Part shown: piece after piece, positions 18,198 through 26,923 of the stretch
How the letters are laid out: the number at the start of each line of letters is the position of its first letter
Position numbering within the stretch: position 1 is the stretch's first letter
Assembly (NCBI GenBank): GCA_018711985.1
Contig: DVHS01000122.1
Coordinates: 8,826 to 72,825 of the forward strand
DNA from: Egerieenecus merdigallinarum
GTDB taxonomy: Bacteria > Bacillota > Clostridia > Christensenellales > Aristaeellaceae
Length of the DNA: 64,000 nucleotides
Reading direction: 5' to 3'
Position numbers and translations under genes: made by a program
Notes under the pieces: model-generated
Database searches by the model: none
Told to the model about the DNA's origin: nothing
Seen by the model: the letters and a program-made list of their open reading frames with translations, nothing else

Positions 18198-19031
18198 ATG
18201 CGATTTACCAAGATGCAGGGAATCGGTAACGATTATATTTATGTGAACTGCTTTGAGGAAACCGTGCGGGAACCAGAACGCCTGGCGGTGGAGATGAGCC
18301 GGGCGCATTATGGCGTGGGCGCCGACGGTTTGGTGCTGATTGGCCCCAGTGATGTGGCGGATTTTTCCATGCGCATTTTTAACAGCGACGGCAGCGAATC
18401 CGAAATGTGCGGGAACGCCTGCCGCTGCATTGGCAAATATGTTTATGAGCGCGGCCTGACGGACAAAACCAACGTGACCCTGATGACCCAGGCCGGGCTG
18501 AAAGAATTGGAGCTGCGGGTCCGGGCCGGCTGCGTGGAGACGGTTCGCGTGGATATGGGCGGCCCGGAGCTGGATCCCCGGCGCATTCCCGTGCGCCTGC
18601 CCGGGGAAGTGGTGCTCAATTATCCCCTGACGGTGGGGGGATTCAACTGGCGCATCCATTGCGTTTCCATGGGCAATCCCCATTGCGTGGTGTTCGTGGA
18701 TGAGCCGGATACGCTTGAGCTGCCGCTTCTGGGCCCCCTGCTGGAGCATGAGGCGGTTTTCCCCAACCGGACCAATGTGGAGTTTGCTAAGGTGGTCCGC
18801 CGGGACCATATCCGCATGCGCGTGTGGGAGCGGGGAGCGGGAGAAACCCTGGCCTGTGGTACGGGGGCCTGCGCCACGCTGGTCGCGGCGGTGCTCACCG
18901 GCCGCGCGGACCGGAAGGCAACCCTGGAGCTTACCGGCGGCCGCCTGGAAGTGGAGTGGTCTCCAGAGGACAATCATGTGTACCAGACCGGACCTGCCGC
19001 CTTTGTGTTTGACGGCGTCTGGCCGGATTGA
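18198..19031 (+). CDS. dapF: Diaminopimelate epimerase
   Basis: DapF interconverts LL- and meso-diaminopimelate, the last step before lysine and a direct supply of peptidoglycan precursor. It has 277 residues. The two catalytic cysteines are C71 (SEMCGNACRC) and C220 (LACGTGACAT), with the N-terminal GIGNDYIYV motif. ATG 18198 has GGGGAGGGGAGCGG upstream. The stop overlaps the next ATG (TGATG), and the next gene is DapL, which makes the LL-DAP substrate. The two form a compact lysine/cell-wall pair. Confidence 0.97.
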   Translation: MRFTKMQGIGNDYIYVNCFEETVREPERLAVEMSRAHYGVGADGLVLIGPSDVADFSMRIFNSDGSESEMCGNACRCIGKYVYERGLTDKTNVTLMTQAGLKELELRVRAGCVETVRVDMGGPELDPRRIPVRLPGEVVLNYPLTVGGFNWRIHCVSMGNPHCVVFVDEPDTLELPLLGPLLEHEAVFPNRTNVEFAKVVRRDHIRMRVWERGAGETLACGTGACATLVAAVLTGRADRKATLELTGGRLEVEWSPEDNHVYQTGPAAFVFDGVWPD

Positions 19032-19054
19032 TGAAAATAGAGGAGGATGCTATT

Positions 19055-20284
19055 TTGCTGCGCGTCAACGATAATTTCCAGAAACTGCCTGGTTCCTACC
19101 TGTTTGCGGAGGTAGCCCGGCGGGTGAAGGTTTACCAGGAGGCACATCCCGACCGGGAGATCATCCGCCTGGGCATCGGCGATGTGACCAAGCCCCTGGT
19201 GCCTGCGGTGGTGGAGGCCATGCATCAGGCAGTGGAGGAAATGGGCCACGAGGAGACCTTCCACGGCTATGGCCCGGACTTTGGCTACGACTTTCTGATT
19301 AACGCCATTCGCCAGGGCGACTATGCCTCCCGCGGGGTAGAGGTGGCCTATGACGAGGTGTTCATCTCCGACGGGGCCAAGTGCGACGTGGGCAACATTC
19401 AGGAGCTGTTCAGCCAGGATGCGGTGATCGCCGTTACGGACCCGGTCTATCCCGTCTATGTGGATTCCAATGCCATGGCCGGCCGTGCCGGGGATTATGT
19501 GGGGGACCGCTGGAGCAGGCTGGTCTACTTGCCCTGCAATGCGGAGAATGGCTTTGTGCCGCCACTGCCTGACAAGCCGGTGGACGTGGTGTATCTGTGT
19601 TACCCCAATAATCCCACCGGCACCGTGCTCACCAAGGCACAGCTGAAGGTGTTTGTGGACTGGGCCAAGGAGAACGGTGCCATCATCATTTATGACGCGG
19701 CTTATCGTGCCTATGTGACCAATCCCGAAATCCCGCTGAGCATTTATGAGGTGGAGGGTGCCCGGGATGTGGCCATCGAATGCAACTCCTTCAGCAAGAC
19801 AGCCGGGTTTACGGGCACCCGCTGCGCATATACGGTAGTGCCCCATGAAGTATGCGGCCTGGGCGCCAAGGGCGAAAAGGTCAGCCTTAACGACATGTGG
19901 AAGCGCCGCATGGCTACCAAGTTCAACGGCGTGAGCTATCCCGTGCAGCGGGGCGCCGCGGCGGTGTACACCCCCCAGGGCCAGGCACAGATCAAGGAGG
20001 TCATCGCCAGCTATATGGAGAATGCCCGCCTGATCCGGGAAAGCCTGCAGGCCAAGGGCTTTGACGTGTATGGCGGTACCGACGCGCCATATATCTGGCT
20101 GAAAACCCCCGGGAACATGGACAGCTGGACTTTCTTTGACAAGCTGCTGGCGGAGTGCAACATCGTGGGGACTCCCGGTGCGGGCTTTGGCCCCAGCGGC
20201 GAGGGATATTTCCGCCTGACGGCGTTTAACACCCGGGAAAAGACCTTGCAGGCCATGGAACGGGTAAAGCAGTGGCAGATTTGA
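19055..20284 (+). CDS. dapL: LL-diaminopimelate aminotransferase
   Basis: DapL converts tetrahydrodipicolinate directly to LL-diaminopimelate using glutamate, bypassing the acylated DapD/C/E steps. The 409-residue PLP enzyme has the Schiff-base lysine K248 in SFSKTAGFTGTR and CYPNNPTGT before it. The TTG at 19055 is preferred as start because GAGGAGG lies 8 bases upstream and the family N-terminus (xINxNxxKLPGSYLFxEIARRV) begins exactly there. An ATG at 19031 overlapping the dapF stop is the alternative. The pairing with dapF supports the DapL route in this organism. Confidence 0.96.
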   Translation: MLRVNDNFQKLPGSYLFAEVARRVKVYQEAHPDREIIRLGIGDVTKPLVPAVVEAMHQAVEEMGHEETFHGYGPDFGYDFLINAIRQGDYASRGVEVAYDEVFISDGAKCDVGNIQELFSQDAVIAVTDPVYPVYVDSNAMAGRAGDYVGDRWSRLVYLPCNAENGFVPPLPDKPVDVVYLCYPNNPTGTVLTKAQLKVFVDWAKENGAIIIYDAAYRAYVTNPEIPLSIYEVEGARDVAIECNSFSKTAGFTGTRCAYTVVPHEVCGLGAKGEKVSLNDMWKRRMATKFNGVSYPVQRGAAAVYTPQGQAQIKEVIASYMENARLIRESLQAKGFDVYGGTDAPYIWLKTPGNMDSWTFFDKLLAECNIVGTPGAGFGPSGEGYFRLTAFNTREKTLQAMERVKQWQI

Positions 20285-20380
20285 CCGCGTGGGCAGGCCG
20301 CCTGGCCTGAAACGCACAAAATACAGTGACCCCCGGGCGTCCGGTGACGTTCCTGGGGAGAATGCAATACGGAGGCAAGT

Positions 20381-21655
20381 ATGGTACATACCATTGTGGG
20401 CGCAAACTGGGGCGACGAAGGCAAGGGAAAGGTAACCGACCTGCTGGCGGAAAAGAGCGACATCGTGGTGCGTTTCCAGGGTGGCGCCAACGCCGGGCAC
20501 ACCATCATCAACGAATATGGTAAATTTGCGCTGCATCTGCTGCCGTCCGGGGTGTTCCATCCCCACATTGTGAACATCATCGGACCTGGGGTGGCGCTGA
20601 ACATTGAGGCCCTGCTCAAGGAACTGGAAAGCGTAACTTCCCGTGGCGTTCCCACGCCCAAGCTGCTCATCAGCGACCGGGCGCAGGTGATGATGCCTTA
20701 CCATGTGGATTTTGACAAATATGAGGAGGAGCGGCTGGGCAAGCAGTCCTTTGGCTCCACCAAGTCGGGCATTGCGCCCTTCTACAGCGACAAATATGCC
20801 AAGGTGGGCATCCAGGTGTGCCAGCTCTATGACGAGGAGATGCTCCGTGAGCGTCTGAAGATTGCCCTGGTGAAGAAGAATGCCCTGCTGGAGGGCCTGT
20901 ACCACAAGCCGCCCATTGACCTGGAAGAGCTGGTGGCCAAGCTCAAGGTCCTGGCGGAGAAGATCCGCCCCATGGTGTGCGACACCACCCTGTACCTGCA
21001 TAAAGCCAACAAGGAGGGGAAAGTGATCCTCCTGGAGGGCCAGCTGGGTTCTCTGCGGGACCCGGATCATGGCATTTACCCGTACACCACCTCTTCCTCT
21101 CCCCTGGCGGGTTATGGCTGCGTGGGCGCGGGCGTATCCCCCCGGGACATGACGGATATTTACTGCGTTACCAAGGCATACTCCAGCGCGGTGGGCGCGG
21201 GTCCCTTTGTGGTGCGGCTCACCGGACCGGAGGGGGATGAGCTGCGCCGCCGGGGCGGCGATGCGGGCGAGTTTGGCGCCACCACCGGACGCGCCCGGGA
21301 CGTGGGCTGGTTTGACTGCGTGGCTACCCGTTATGGGGTGATGGTGCAGGGCGCCACCGAAGTGGTGCTAACCAACCTGGACGTGCTGGGCTACCTGGAT
21401 GAAATCCCCGTCTGCGTGGCCTATGAAGTGGATGGCCAGCAAATCACCGATTTCCCCGATACTCCCCGACTCCTGCGCTGCAAGCCCGTGTATGACAAGC
21501 TGCCGGGCTGGAAGTGCGACATCCGCGGCATACGCAATTATGCGGAGCTGCCGGAGAACTGCCGCAAGTATGTGGAATTTATCGAGGCGCAGGTGGGCGC
21601 GCCCATCCATATGGTGTCCAATGGCCCCCGCCGGGAGGATATTCTCTACCGGTAA
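20381..21655 (+). CDS. purA: Adenylosuccinate synthetase
   Basis: PurA joins IMP and aspartate using GTP, the first committed step to AMP. It has 424 residues. The N-terminal P-loop-like GANWGDEGKGKVTDLLA contains the catalytic Asp, RFQGGANAGHTI the catalytic His, and SSSPLAGYGCVGAGVSP and TTGRARDVGWFDCV the nucleotide and base contacts. The C-terminus is VGAPIHMVSNGPRREDIL. GGAGG is 5 bases before ATG 20381. The 96-base gap after dapL has no clear terminator or promoter, so read-through is possible. Confidence 0.97.
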   Translation: MVHTIVGANWGDEGKGKVTDLLAEKSDIVVRFQGGANAGHTIINEYGKFALHLLPSGVFHPHIVNIIGPGVALNIEALLKELESVTSRGVPTPKLLISDRAQVMMPYHVDFDKYEEERLGKQSFGSTKSGIAPFYSDKYAKVGIQVCQLYDEEMLRERLKIALVKKNALLEGLYHKPPIDLEELVAKLKVLAEKIRPMVCDTTLYLHKANKEGKVILLEGQLGSLRDPDHGIYPYTTSSSPLAGYGCVGAGVSPRDMTDIYCVTKAYSSAVGAGPFVVRLTGPEGDELRRRGGDAGEFGATTGRARDVGWFDCVATRYGVMVQGATEVVLTNLDVLGYLDEIPVCVAYEVDGQQITDFPDTPRLLRCKPVYDKLPGWKCDIRGIRNYAELPENCRKYVEFIEAQVGAPIHMVSNGPRREDILYR

Positions 21656-21691
21656 CCATACAGTTGCCCCAGCACAAAAGGATGAGAACCC

Positions 21692-22489
21692 ATGACCATT
21701 ATTGATACCCATGCCCATATTTATCCCGATGCCATTGCCCTGAAAGCGGCGGCGTCCATCGGCAAATTCTACGATATTCCCATGGATCTGGACGGTACCG
21801 TGGATACGCTTCTGCGCCACGGGGATCAGGCGGGGATTGACCGCTTTCTGGTGCAGTCGGTGGCGGTAACCTGGGAAAGAGCCCATTCCATTAACGATTT
21901 CATTGCCCGCAGCGTGAACGAACACCCGGACCGCTTCGTGGGCTTTGGAGCCATGCACCCCGACCATCCCGAAATGGAAAAGGAACTGGACCGTATTCTT
22001 TCCCTGGGCCTGAAAGGTGTGAAGCTGCACCCGGATTTCCAGCACTTCTGCCTGGATGATCCCAATGCGGTAAAGCTCTTTGAGGCCATGGCGGAGCGGA
22101 ACCTGGCGCTCCTGGTGCATACGGGAGACAAGCGCTATCCTTACAGCCAGCCTGAGCGCATGGCCCGGGCGCTGGACCGCGTGCCTCGCCTGCGGGCCAT
22201 ATGCGCGCACCTGGGCGGCTGGTCCGTATGGAGCGATGCGTGGAAGATTCTGGCCGGACGGGGGAACGTGTGGGTGGATACCTCTTCCAGCCTGTATGCC
22301 CTGTCACCGGAGGAGGCTGTGAAGGTCATCCATCGCTACGGTGCCAGCCGGGTGTTCTTTGGCACTGATTATCCCATGTGGAAGCCCGAGGAGGAGCTTG
22401 TGCGTTTCCGGGCGCTACCGTTGACGCCGGAAGAGCAGGAAATGATTCTCCATAAAAATTTCGAGCATTTCCTGGCCCAGGGTGTCTAA
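21692..22489 (+). CDS. Amidohydrolase-family metal-dependent hydrolase (TIM barrel)
   Basis: The 265-residue protein belongs to the Amidohydro_2 (PF04909) type. It shows the metal-binding start DTHAHIYPD, KGVKLHPDFQHF, LVHTGD, AHLGGW and the late Asp in FFGTDYPMW. Members include decarboxylases such as ACMS/resorcylate decarboxylases and hydrolases, so the reaction is unknown. It is the last gene of the plus-strand run from dapF, 36 bases after purA, and is followed by a strong bidirectional hairpin. No signal peptide; cytoplasmic. Confidence 0.85.
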   Translation: MTIIDTHAHIYPDAIALKAAASIGKFYDIPMDLDGTVDTLLRHGDQAGIDRFLVQSVAVTWERAHSINDFIARSVNEHPDRFVGFGAMHPDHPEMEKELDRILSLGLKGVKLHPDFQHFCLDDPNAVKLFEAMAERNLALLVHTGDKRYPYSQPERMARALDRVPRLRAICAHLGGWSVWSDAWKILAGRGNVWVDTSSSLYALSPEEAVKVIHRYGASRVFFGTDYPMWKPEEELVRFRALPLTPEEQEMILHKNFEHFLAQGV

Positions 22490-22526
22490 GCGCCGCTGCC
22501 ATGGAAAAGAAAGCATAAAAAAGTTT

Positions 22527-22561
22527 TTGAGCCCTGATCCGATTGTTGGATCAGGGCTCAA
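22527..22561. terminator. Bidirectional terminator between the amidohydrolase and GH106-like genes
   Basis: A perfect 14-bp stem (TTGAGCCCTGATCC with its complement, 7-base loop) has a short T stretch on the plus side and a T-rich tail on the minus side, between two convergent genes. Confidence 0.88.
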
Positions 22562-22568
22562 TTTATGG

Positions 22569-22620
22569 GGTGTCAAAGATTTTCGGCAGGTGCCGGAGGA
22601 GCCGCAGCCCCTCCGGCCTT
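22569..22620 (-). repeat. Dispersed intergenic repeat, copy D
   Basis: Read on the minus strand, this segment (GGGGCTGCGGCTCCTCC, then CACCTGCCGAAAATCTTTGACA) aligns at roughly 80 percent with 34916-34960 of copy A. It lies downstream of the GH106-like gene, on its sense strand, just before the bidirectional terminator. Confidence 0.55.
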
Positions 22621-22748
22621 CCGTTGCATTGGGGAAACGATGACGCTTGCCAAATCAACCCTTTGCAAACTTGGACAGCTTGCCATTGGACGAATGTACT
22701 CCCGATCCATCTGACGCGCATGTGCACGCAGGGAAACAGGCAGGGCGC

Positions 22749-25700
22749 TTACGGGGCTTCCTCAATCGTGGGTGCGGAGCGCAGTCCCAGGGGAATGACA
22801 CGGTAGTTGTCTGTCCAGCGGTTGCCTTTGGTGCGCCAGGCATCGGGGCCAATCCACTTGTCCGCGTCGTCCGCCTTGTGCAGGGGCCCGAAGGCATTCT
22901 CCCGGTGCCCCAGTACCGTAAGGGCCAGCTCATGCCTGCCCGGAACCACGTCCAGCACAAGCTGATAGGGCGGATAAACGATGTAGCCCACATCCTGGCC
23001 GTCCAGCATCACGCGGATGGCCGCGCCCGTGTAGTGGGGGGCTGTGATCCGCAGCTTGGTGCCGGAGCATTCCACAGGAATGTGCCAGGTGACATTACCC
23101 GAGTAGTGGGGCAACCCTTGCCGGGTTACATCCCCAAAGCCCAGCATTTCCGCCTTGGGAACCAGGCAGCGGTAAGAGCCTTGGAGCGTTACGCCGAAGT
23201 CTCCCAGCAGATAGCACCACTCCAGGCCGTCCCGCCGGTCAAAGGGCAAAGTAACTTCCAGCTGGTTTTCACCCGCATGCAGCCCGGGCAGGGCAACGGT
23301 ACCGATGCACTTGTCCACAAACCAGCCGTCCACCGGGGCCTGCACTTCCTGACCGTTCAGGCGGATGGTGGCGCTGCCGGCATCCTCCAGGGCCAGGTGA
23401 GTGCCCTCCACCGGGCATGCCGCGTGGATGGTGAAGCGCAGCCGGGCCGTGTGGTCAATGGTCGTTTCGGGCACGCACCAGGGCTGCGTTACGGCGCCTT
23501 GACGGCTGGGCCAGCCGAGGGTTTTCCGCAGGACGTTATCCGCCCGCAACAGCTCCTGCGCCGGGCGATAAGGCTCCTGGTCCAGGGCAAACTCCGCCAC
23601 GTCCAGCAGCAGCGCGTTGGGCTCGCTGAGGGTATAGGGCACCAGTTCCGGAAGAGCCAGGGCCTTCCAGTCAGGTTCCGGAGCCGCTTGGGGCGCCGGG
23701 AGCGCCTGGGTATGGTCGAAGCGGAGCAGCAGGCTGTCGTAATCGTAAAGCGTGGCACGCACTTGGGTCTGGCTTCCCTGATGGCTGAAGTGCGCGGGCA
23801 GGATATTGCCGGTTCGCGTATCATAAACGCGCACGGTATAATTTCCCTGCAAAGTGATGGTGATTTCCTGGCGCTTGGACACATCGGGGTTATAGGGCAG
23901 TCCGCCATGGGCGATAAAGAGCCACAGCCCGTCCCCATCCCGGCGGAGCTGATGCAGCAGGTTTTCCGTGCGGGTGCCGTTCTTGTTGCGAAGCTCCACC
24001 ATGCGCACCGGACGCAGGGCTTCCAGCACCGCCTCCCGGGCGAAGGGTACCTGCAATGCGGCCTGATACAGCGCCTGGCCGCGCTTGCTGGGACGCGCGT
24101 CCTCCAGCTGGGGGGCATTGCCCAGGAAGATCAGCCGGCCGCCGGCCGCCTGGAAGGCCTCCAGGCGCTCCAGGGTGGTAGCGCGCAGGGTTTCACAGCC
24201 GGGGACAAGAATGGCGTCATAGGCCATTTCGCCCACCTGCAGGGGCGCTCCGCCCTGGGCGCACTGGGAGGGCAGCAGAGATTCGCAGATAAAGTCAAAG
24301 TCAATGCCGCCCAGCAGCAGCCAGCGGGTGATATTCTGGAACTGATCCTCCAGCTGCTGACGGATGCCGTGGGTCTGTTCCTCAGGGCCCCAGTGGAGCC
24401 AATAGCTCTCTATGGGATGAATCACACCCACGCGCACCAGGGGCTTGCCCCGGGTCATGGCGGCGTTCACCCGGGCAAAGTGATCCTCCACCAGGGAATA
24501 GGAGGACCACCAGGGAGACTGATAATTGATGGAGGCGGGGTAGTCCCGCTTGGCTTCGCCCTTCATGGATACCCAGGACAGATGGGGTACCCGTACCGTA
24601 ACGCCCAGGGCGGCCTGCCAGTCCCCGTGGAGCTTGTGTCCCCGGAAGTCAAAGGCCCAGCCGGTGACGCCATAGAGTTCGCTGAGCATGCCCGGACGTC
24701 CATACTGGTGCACGGCGGACTGTGCCTGCTTGGCGGTGGTGAACTCCCACCAGCCGCAGAGCATGTCTATGCCCGGCAGCTGGAAGCTACGGTAGGAGCG
24801 CATGGCCTCCCCCAGAACGGAAGTCTGGCTCAGTAGCGTGGGCTCTTCATTCATGTGGCCGGTGAGCATCAGCCCATGCTTGGCGCACCATTCGCCGCAC
24901 TGATCCGCAAAGGCGGAGGCGAAGCGCTCGGCAATGTGGTCGTGATAATGGTACCGTATCAGGGAAACCTGGCCGTCCGGTAATTCCCAGATGAGTTCGG
25001 GCAGGTGCGCCAGAAGATCCTCGCCCCAGGCCTGACGGAACGTGTCCGGCACATCGTCCGACCAGGGAAGAATCACATCCTTGGCATCCGCGGCAAAGCC
25101 CAGGCAGCTCTTGCGGGAGAACTGCGGCTCATCGGTGAAAATGGCGGGGACCAGGCCGCCGAAATCCTTTCCCACTGCTTGGAGATAGCGCTCGTGGGTC
25201 ATCTCCAGGAACCGGCGGATAGCCTCAGGGTCCAGGGTGTTTACATAGGTTTGGTTATTATACCAGGGGTTGGGCAGATCCGTTTCCACATAGGCATACC
25301 ATTTCCGCCCCTGGGCCTCCGCCTGGGGATCGATGCGCACGGCGCGCTGCAGGCAGCCATTGCTGTCCAGGGTGATATCATAGCAGGCCAGCAAACGGCC
25401 GCTATCCGAGCGGGTGGGATTGCCGGACATTTCGTGGCTGGCTTTGCCGGTCTGCTGCTCACCGTAGGGATTCGCCGTGAACAGCAGGTGCCGGGCACGA
25501 TAACGCTGCTCTTTGGTTACCATTCCTCCCGCGGCGCCGGAGGGCCAACGGTCCTCATCGTAGAGCCAGGCCAGCATGTGCTCCTTGCGGCATTTTTCCA
25601 CACAGGCCTGAATCAGCTCCATGAATTCGTCGCTCAGGTAGGGCGTAGCCATGCCGGTGCGCACATGCATATGGGCGCCGCCCATGCCCATTTCCTTGAG

Positions 25701-25838
25701 CACGTCCAGCTGACGCAGCAGTTCCTCACGCTCCAGCTTGCAGTTCCAGGCCCAGAAGGGCGCGGCACGGTATTCGCTGCCAGGATGGCGGAATAATGCT
25801 TCGGAAAGCGTAGGCTTTTCATTTTCCGGGTACAGCAT
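22749..25838 (-). CDS. Glycoside hydrolase, GH106-like (putative alpha-L-rhamnosidase)
   Basis: This 1,029-residue protein starts with a TIM-barrel module of the GH106-like type (EYRAAPFWAWNCKLEREELLRQLDVLKEMGMGGAHMHVRTG, then AWLYDEDRWPSGAAGG). It continues with a central domain and ends with beta-sandwich, carbohydrate-binding-like domains (about residues 800-1029). GH106 members are mostly alpha-L-rhamnosidases acting on pectic or flavonoid sugars, but this subgroup is poorly characterised, so the specificity is inferred. There is no signal peptide. AGGAG lies 10 bases before ATG 25838. It is transcribed divergently from an AraC regulator, the classic local-inducer arrangement. Confidence 0.75.
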   Translation of the reverse strand: MLYPENEKPTLSEALFRHPGSEYRAAPFWAWNCKLEREELLRQLDVLKEMGMGGAHMHVRTGMATPYLSDEFMELIQACVEKCRKEHMLAWLYDEDRWPSGAAGGMVTKEQRYRARHLLFTANPYGEQQTGKASHEMSGNPTRSDSGRLLACYDITLDSNGCLQRAVRIDPQAEAQGRKWYAYVETDLPNPWYNNQTYVNTLDPEAIRRFLEMTHERYLQAVGKDFGGLVPAIFTDEPQFSRKSCLGFAADAKDVILPWSDDVPDTFRQAWGEDLLAHLPELIWELPDGQVSLIRYHYHDHIAERFASAFADQCGEWCAKHGLMLTGHMNEEPTLLSQTSVLGEAMRSYRSFQLPGIDMLCGWWEFTTAKQAQSAVHQYGRPGMLSELYGVTGWAFDFRGHKLHGDWQAALGVTVRVPHLSWVSMKGEAKRDYPASINYQSPWWSSYSLVEDHFARVNAAMTRGKPLVRVGVIHPIESYWLHWGPEEQTHGIRQQLEDQFQNITRWLLLGGIDFDFICESLLPSQCAQGGAPLQVGEMAYDAILVPGCETLRATTLERLEAFQAAGGRLIFLGNAPQLEDARPSKRGQALYQAALQVPFAREAVLEALRPVRMVELRNKNGTRTENLLHQLRRDGDGLWLFIAHGGLPYNPDVSKRQEITITLQGNYTVRVYDTRTGNILPAHFSHQGSQTQVRATLYDYDSLLLRFDHTQALPAPQAAPEPDWKALALPELVPYTLSEPNALLLDVAEFALDQEPYRPAQELLRADNVLRKTLGWPSRQGAVTQPWCVPETTIDHTARLRFTIHAACPVEGTHLALEDAGSATIRLNGQEVQAPVDGWFVDKCIGTVALPGLHAGENQLEVTLPFDRRDGLEWCYLLGDFGVTLQGSYRCLVPKAEMLGFGDVTRQGLPHYSGNVTWHIPVECSGTKLRITAPHYTGAAIRVMLDGQDVGYIVYPPYQLVLDVVPGRHELALTVLGHRENAFGPLHKADDADKWIGPDAWRTKGNRWTDNYRVIPLGLRSAPTIEEAP

Positions 25839-25868
25839 ACAACATTGTCTCCTTTCATCCGTTAGTGC

Positions 25869-25898
25869 TTGACATCATCATAGCACTGCGGGTAAGAT
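25869..25898 (+). promoter_or_regulatory. Probable promoter of the AraC-type regulator gene
   Basis: TTGACA, 18 bases and TAAGAT lie in the 113-base divergent spacer. I could not define a convincing promoter for the opposite gene, which may depend on activator binding here. Confidence 0.55.
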
Positions 25899-25951
25899 AA
25901 ACATACACCCGATATTTGCTGGATTATGAACTTTTTAGGGGGTATTTTCAC

Positions 25952-26872
25952 ATGACGGTGCAGCATCCGCTGAAACTTCAGGAGGCAGCGTTTCTGGATG
26001 AAAGCAAGGTTTGCCTCATGCGGGCGGATAGCCAGGAGACGGATCTGCATGAGCATGAATTCCTGGAGCTGACGTATGTCACCCGCGGGAGCGCCCAGCA
26101 TCAGCTGGGCGCGGCGGTCATGGAGCTGCATGCGGGGGATTATTTTCTGGTGGATCTGGGGAGCTTGCACAGCTACCGCAACGGCCAGGGACTGGAGGTT
26201 ATCAACTGCCTGTTTTCACCGGCATACGTGGACCGGGCGCTGGTGCACTGCCCGTCGCTTGCCACGCTCCTTTCCACGGATATGCGCCAGTTTGGCGCGC
26301 CGGTGGTGAGCCCGGCGGACCGGGTGTTTCATGACAGCAATGGGGATATCCTGCGCCTGATGGAAGCCATGGAGCGGGAGTACGCCCAGCGGGCTGTGGG
26401 CTACCTGGAGATGATACGCTGCCACCTGATTCAGGTGCTGGTGCGTACCATCCGCTCGGCGGCTGTGGGCGGGTTTGCGGCCCGGCGGCATCCGGCCATT
26501 GCGGCTGCGGTGGATGCGCTGCGGGCCTCCTATGCGCAGCCCTTCTCCCTGGCCCGCCTCAGCCAGCAGCTGGGCTATACGCCCCAGTACCTCAGCCGCC
26601 TGTTCCATCAGGAAATGGGCCAAAGCCTGAGCACCTATTTGCAGCGCCTGCGGGTGGAGGCCAGCTGCCAACGGCTGCTGGCCAGCCGGGATACGGTTTC
26701 ATCCATCGCCCAGGCGGTGGGCTATACGGACCTGAAACACTTTACGGCGGTATTCCGCAGGCATATGGGCATGACGCCCCGGGCCTTCCGCAGCCGTATG
26801 ACCGCCGGAACGGCCAAGACCTGGGAAGGACAGAAAAAAGCCGCGGATGTACCGCAGGGCCAGGGAGAGTGA
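25952..26872 (+). CDS. AraC-family transcriptional regulator
   Basis: The 306-residue protein has an N-terminal cupin sensor (about 20-120, LHEHEFLELTYVTRGSAQH, HAGDYFLVDLG) and a C-terminal double HTH (about 190-295, FSLARLSQQLGYTPQYLSRLFHQEMGQSLSTYL and IAQAVGYTDLKHFTAVFRRHMGMTPRAF). Such proteins usually sense a sugar and activate a neighbouring catabolic gene. The divergent GH106-like gene is the obvious target. ATG 25952 has AGGGGGT upstream; an ATG at 25916 has no ribosome site. Confidence 0.93.
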   Translation: MTVQHPLKLQEAAFLDESKVCLMRADSQETDLHEHEFLELTYVTRGSAQHQLGAAVMELHAGDYFLVDLGSLHSYRNGQGLEVINCLFSPAYVDRALVHCPSLATLLSTDMRQFGAPVVSPADRVFHDSNGDILRLMEAMEREYAQRAVGYLEMIRCHLIQVLVRTIRSAAVGGFAARRHPAIAAAVDALRASYAQPFSLARLSQQLGYTPQYLSRLFHQEMGQSLSTYLQRLRVEASCQRLLASRDTVSSIAQAVGYTDLKHFTAVFRRHMGMTPRAFRSRMTAGTAKTWEGQKKAADVPQGQGE

Positions 26873-26923
26873 GCCTCCCGGGCCGCGGGCATCCACGGCT
26901 TTGCGTTTCATATGGCTTTGTGC

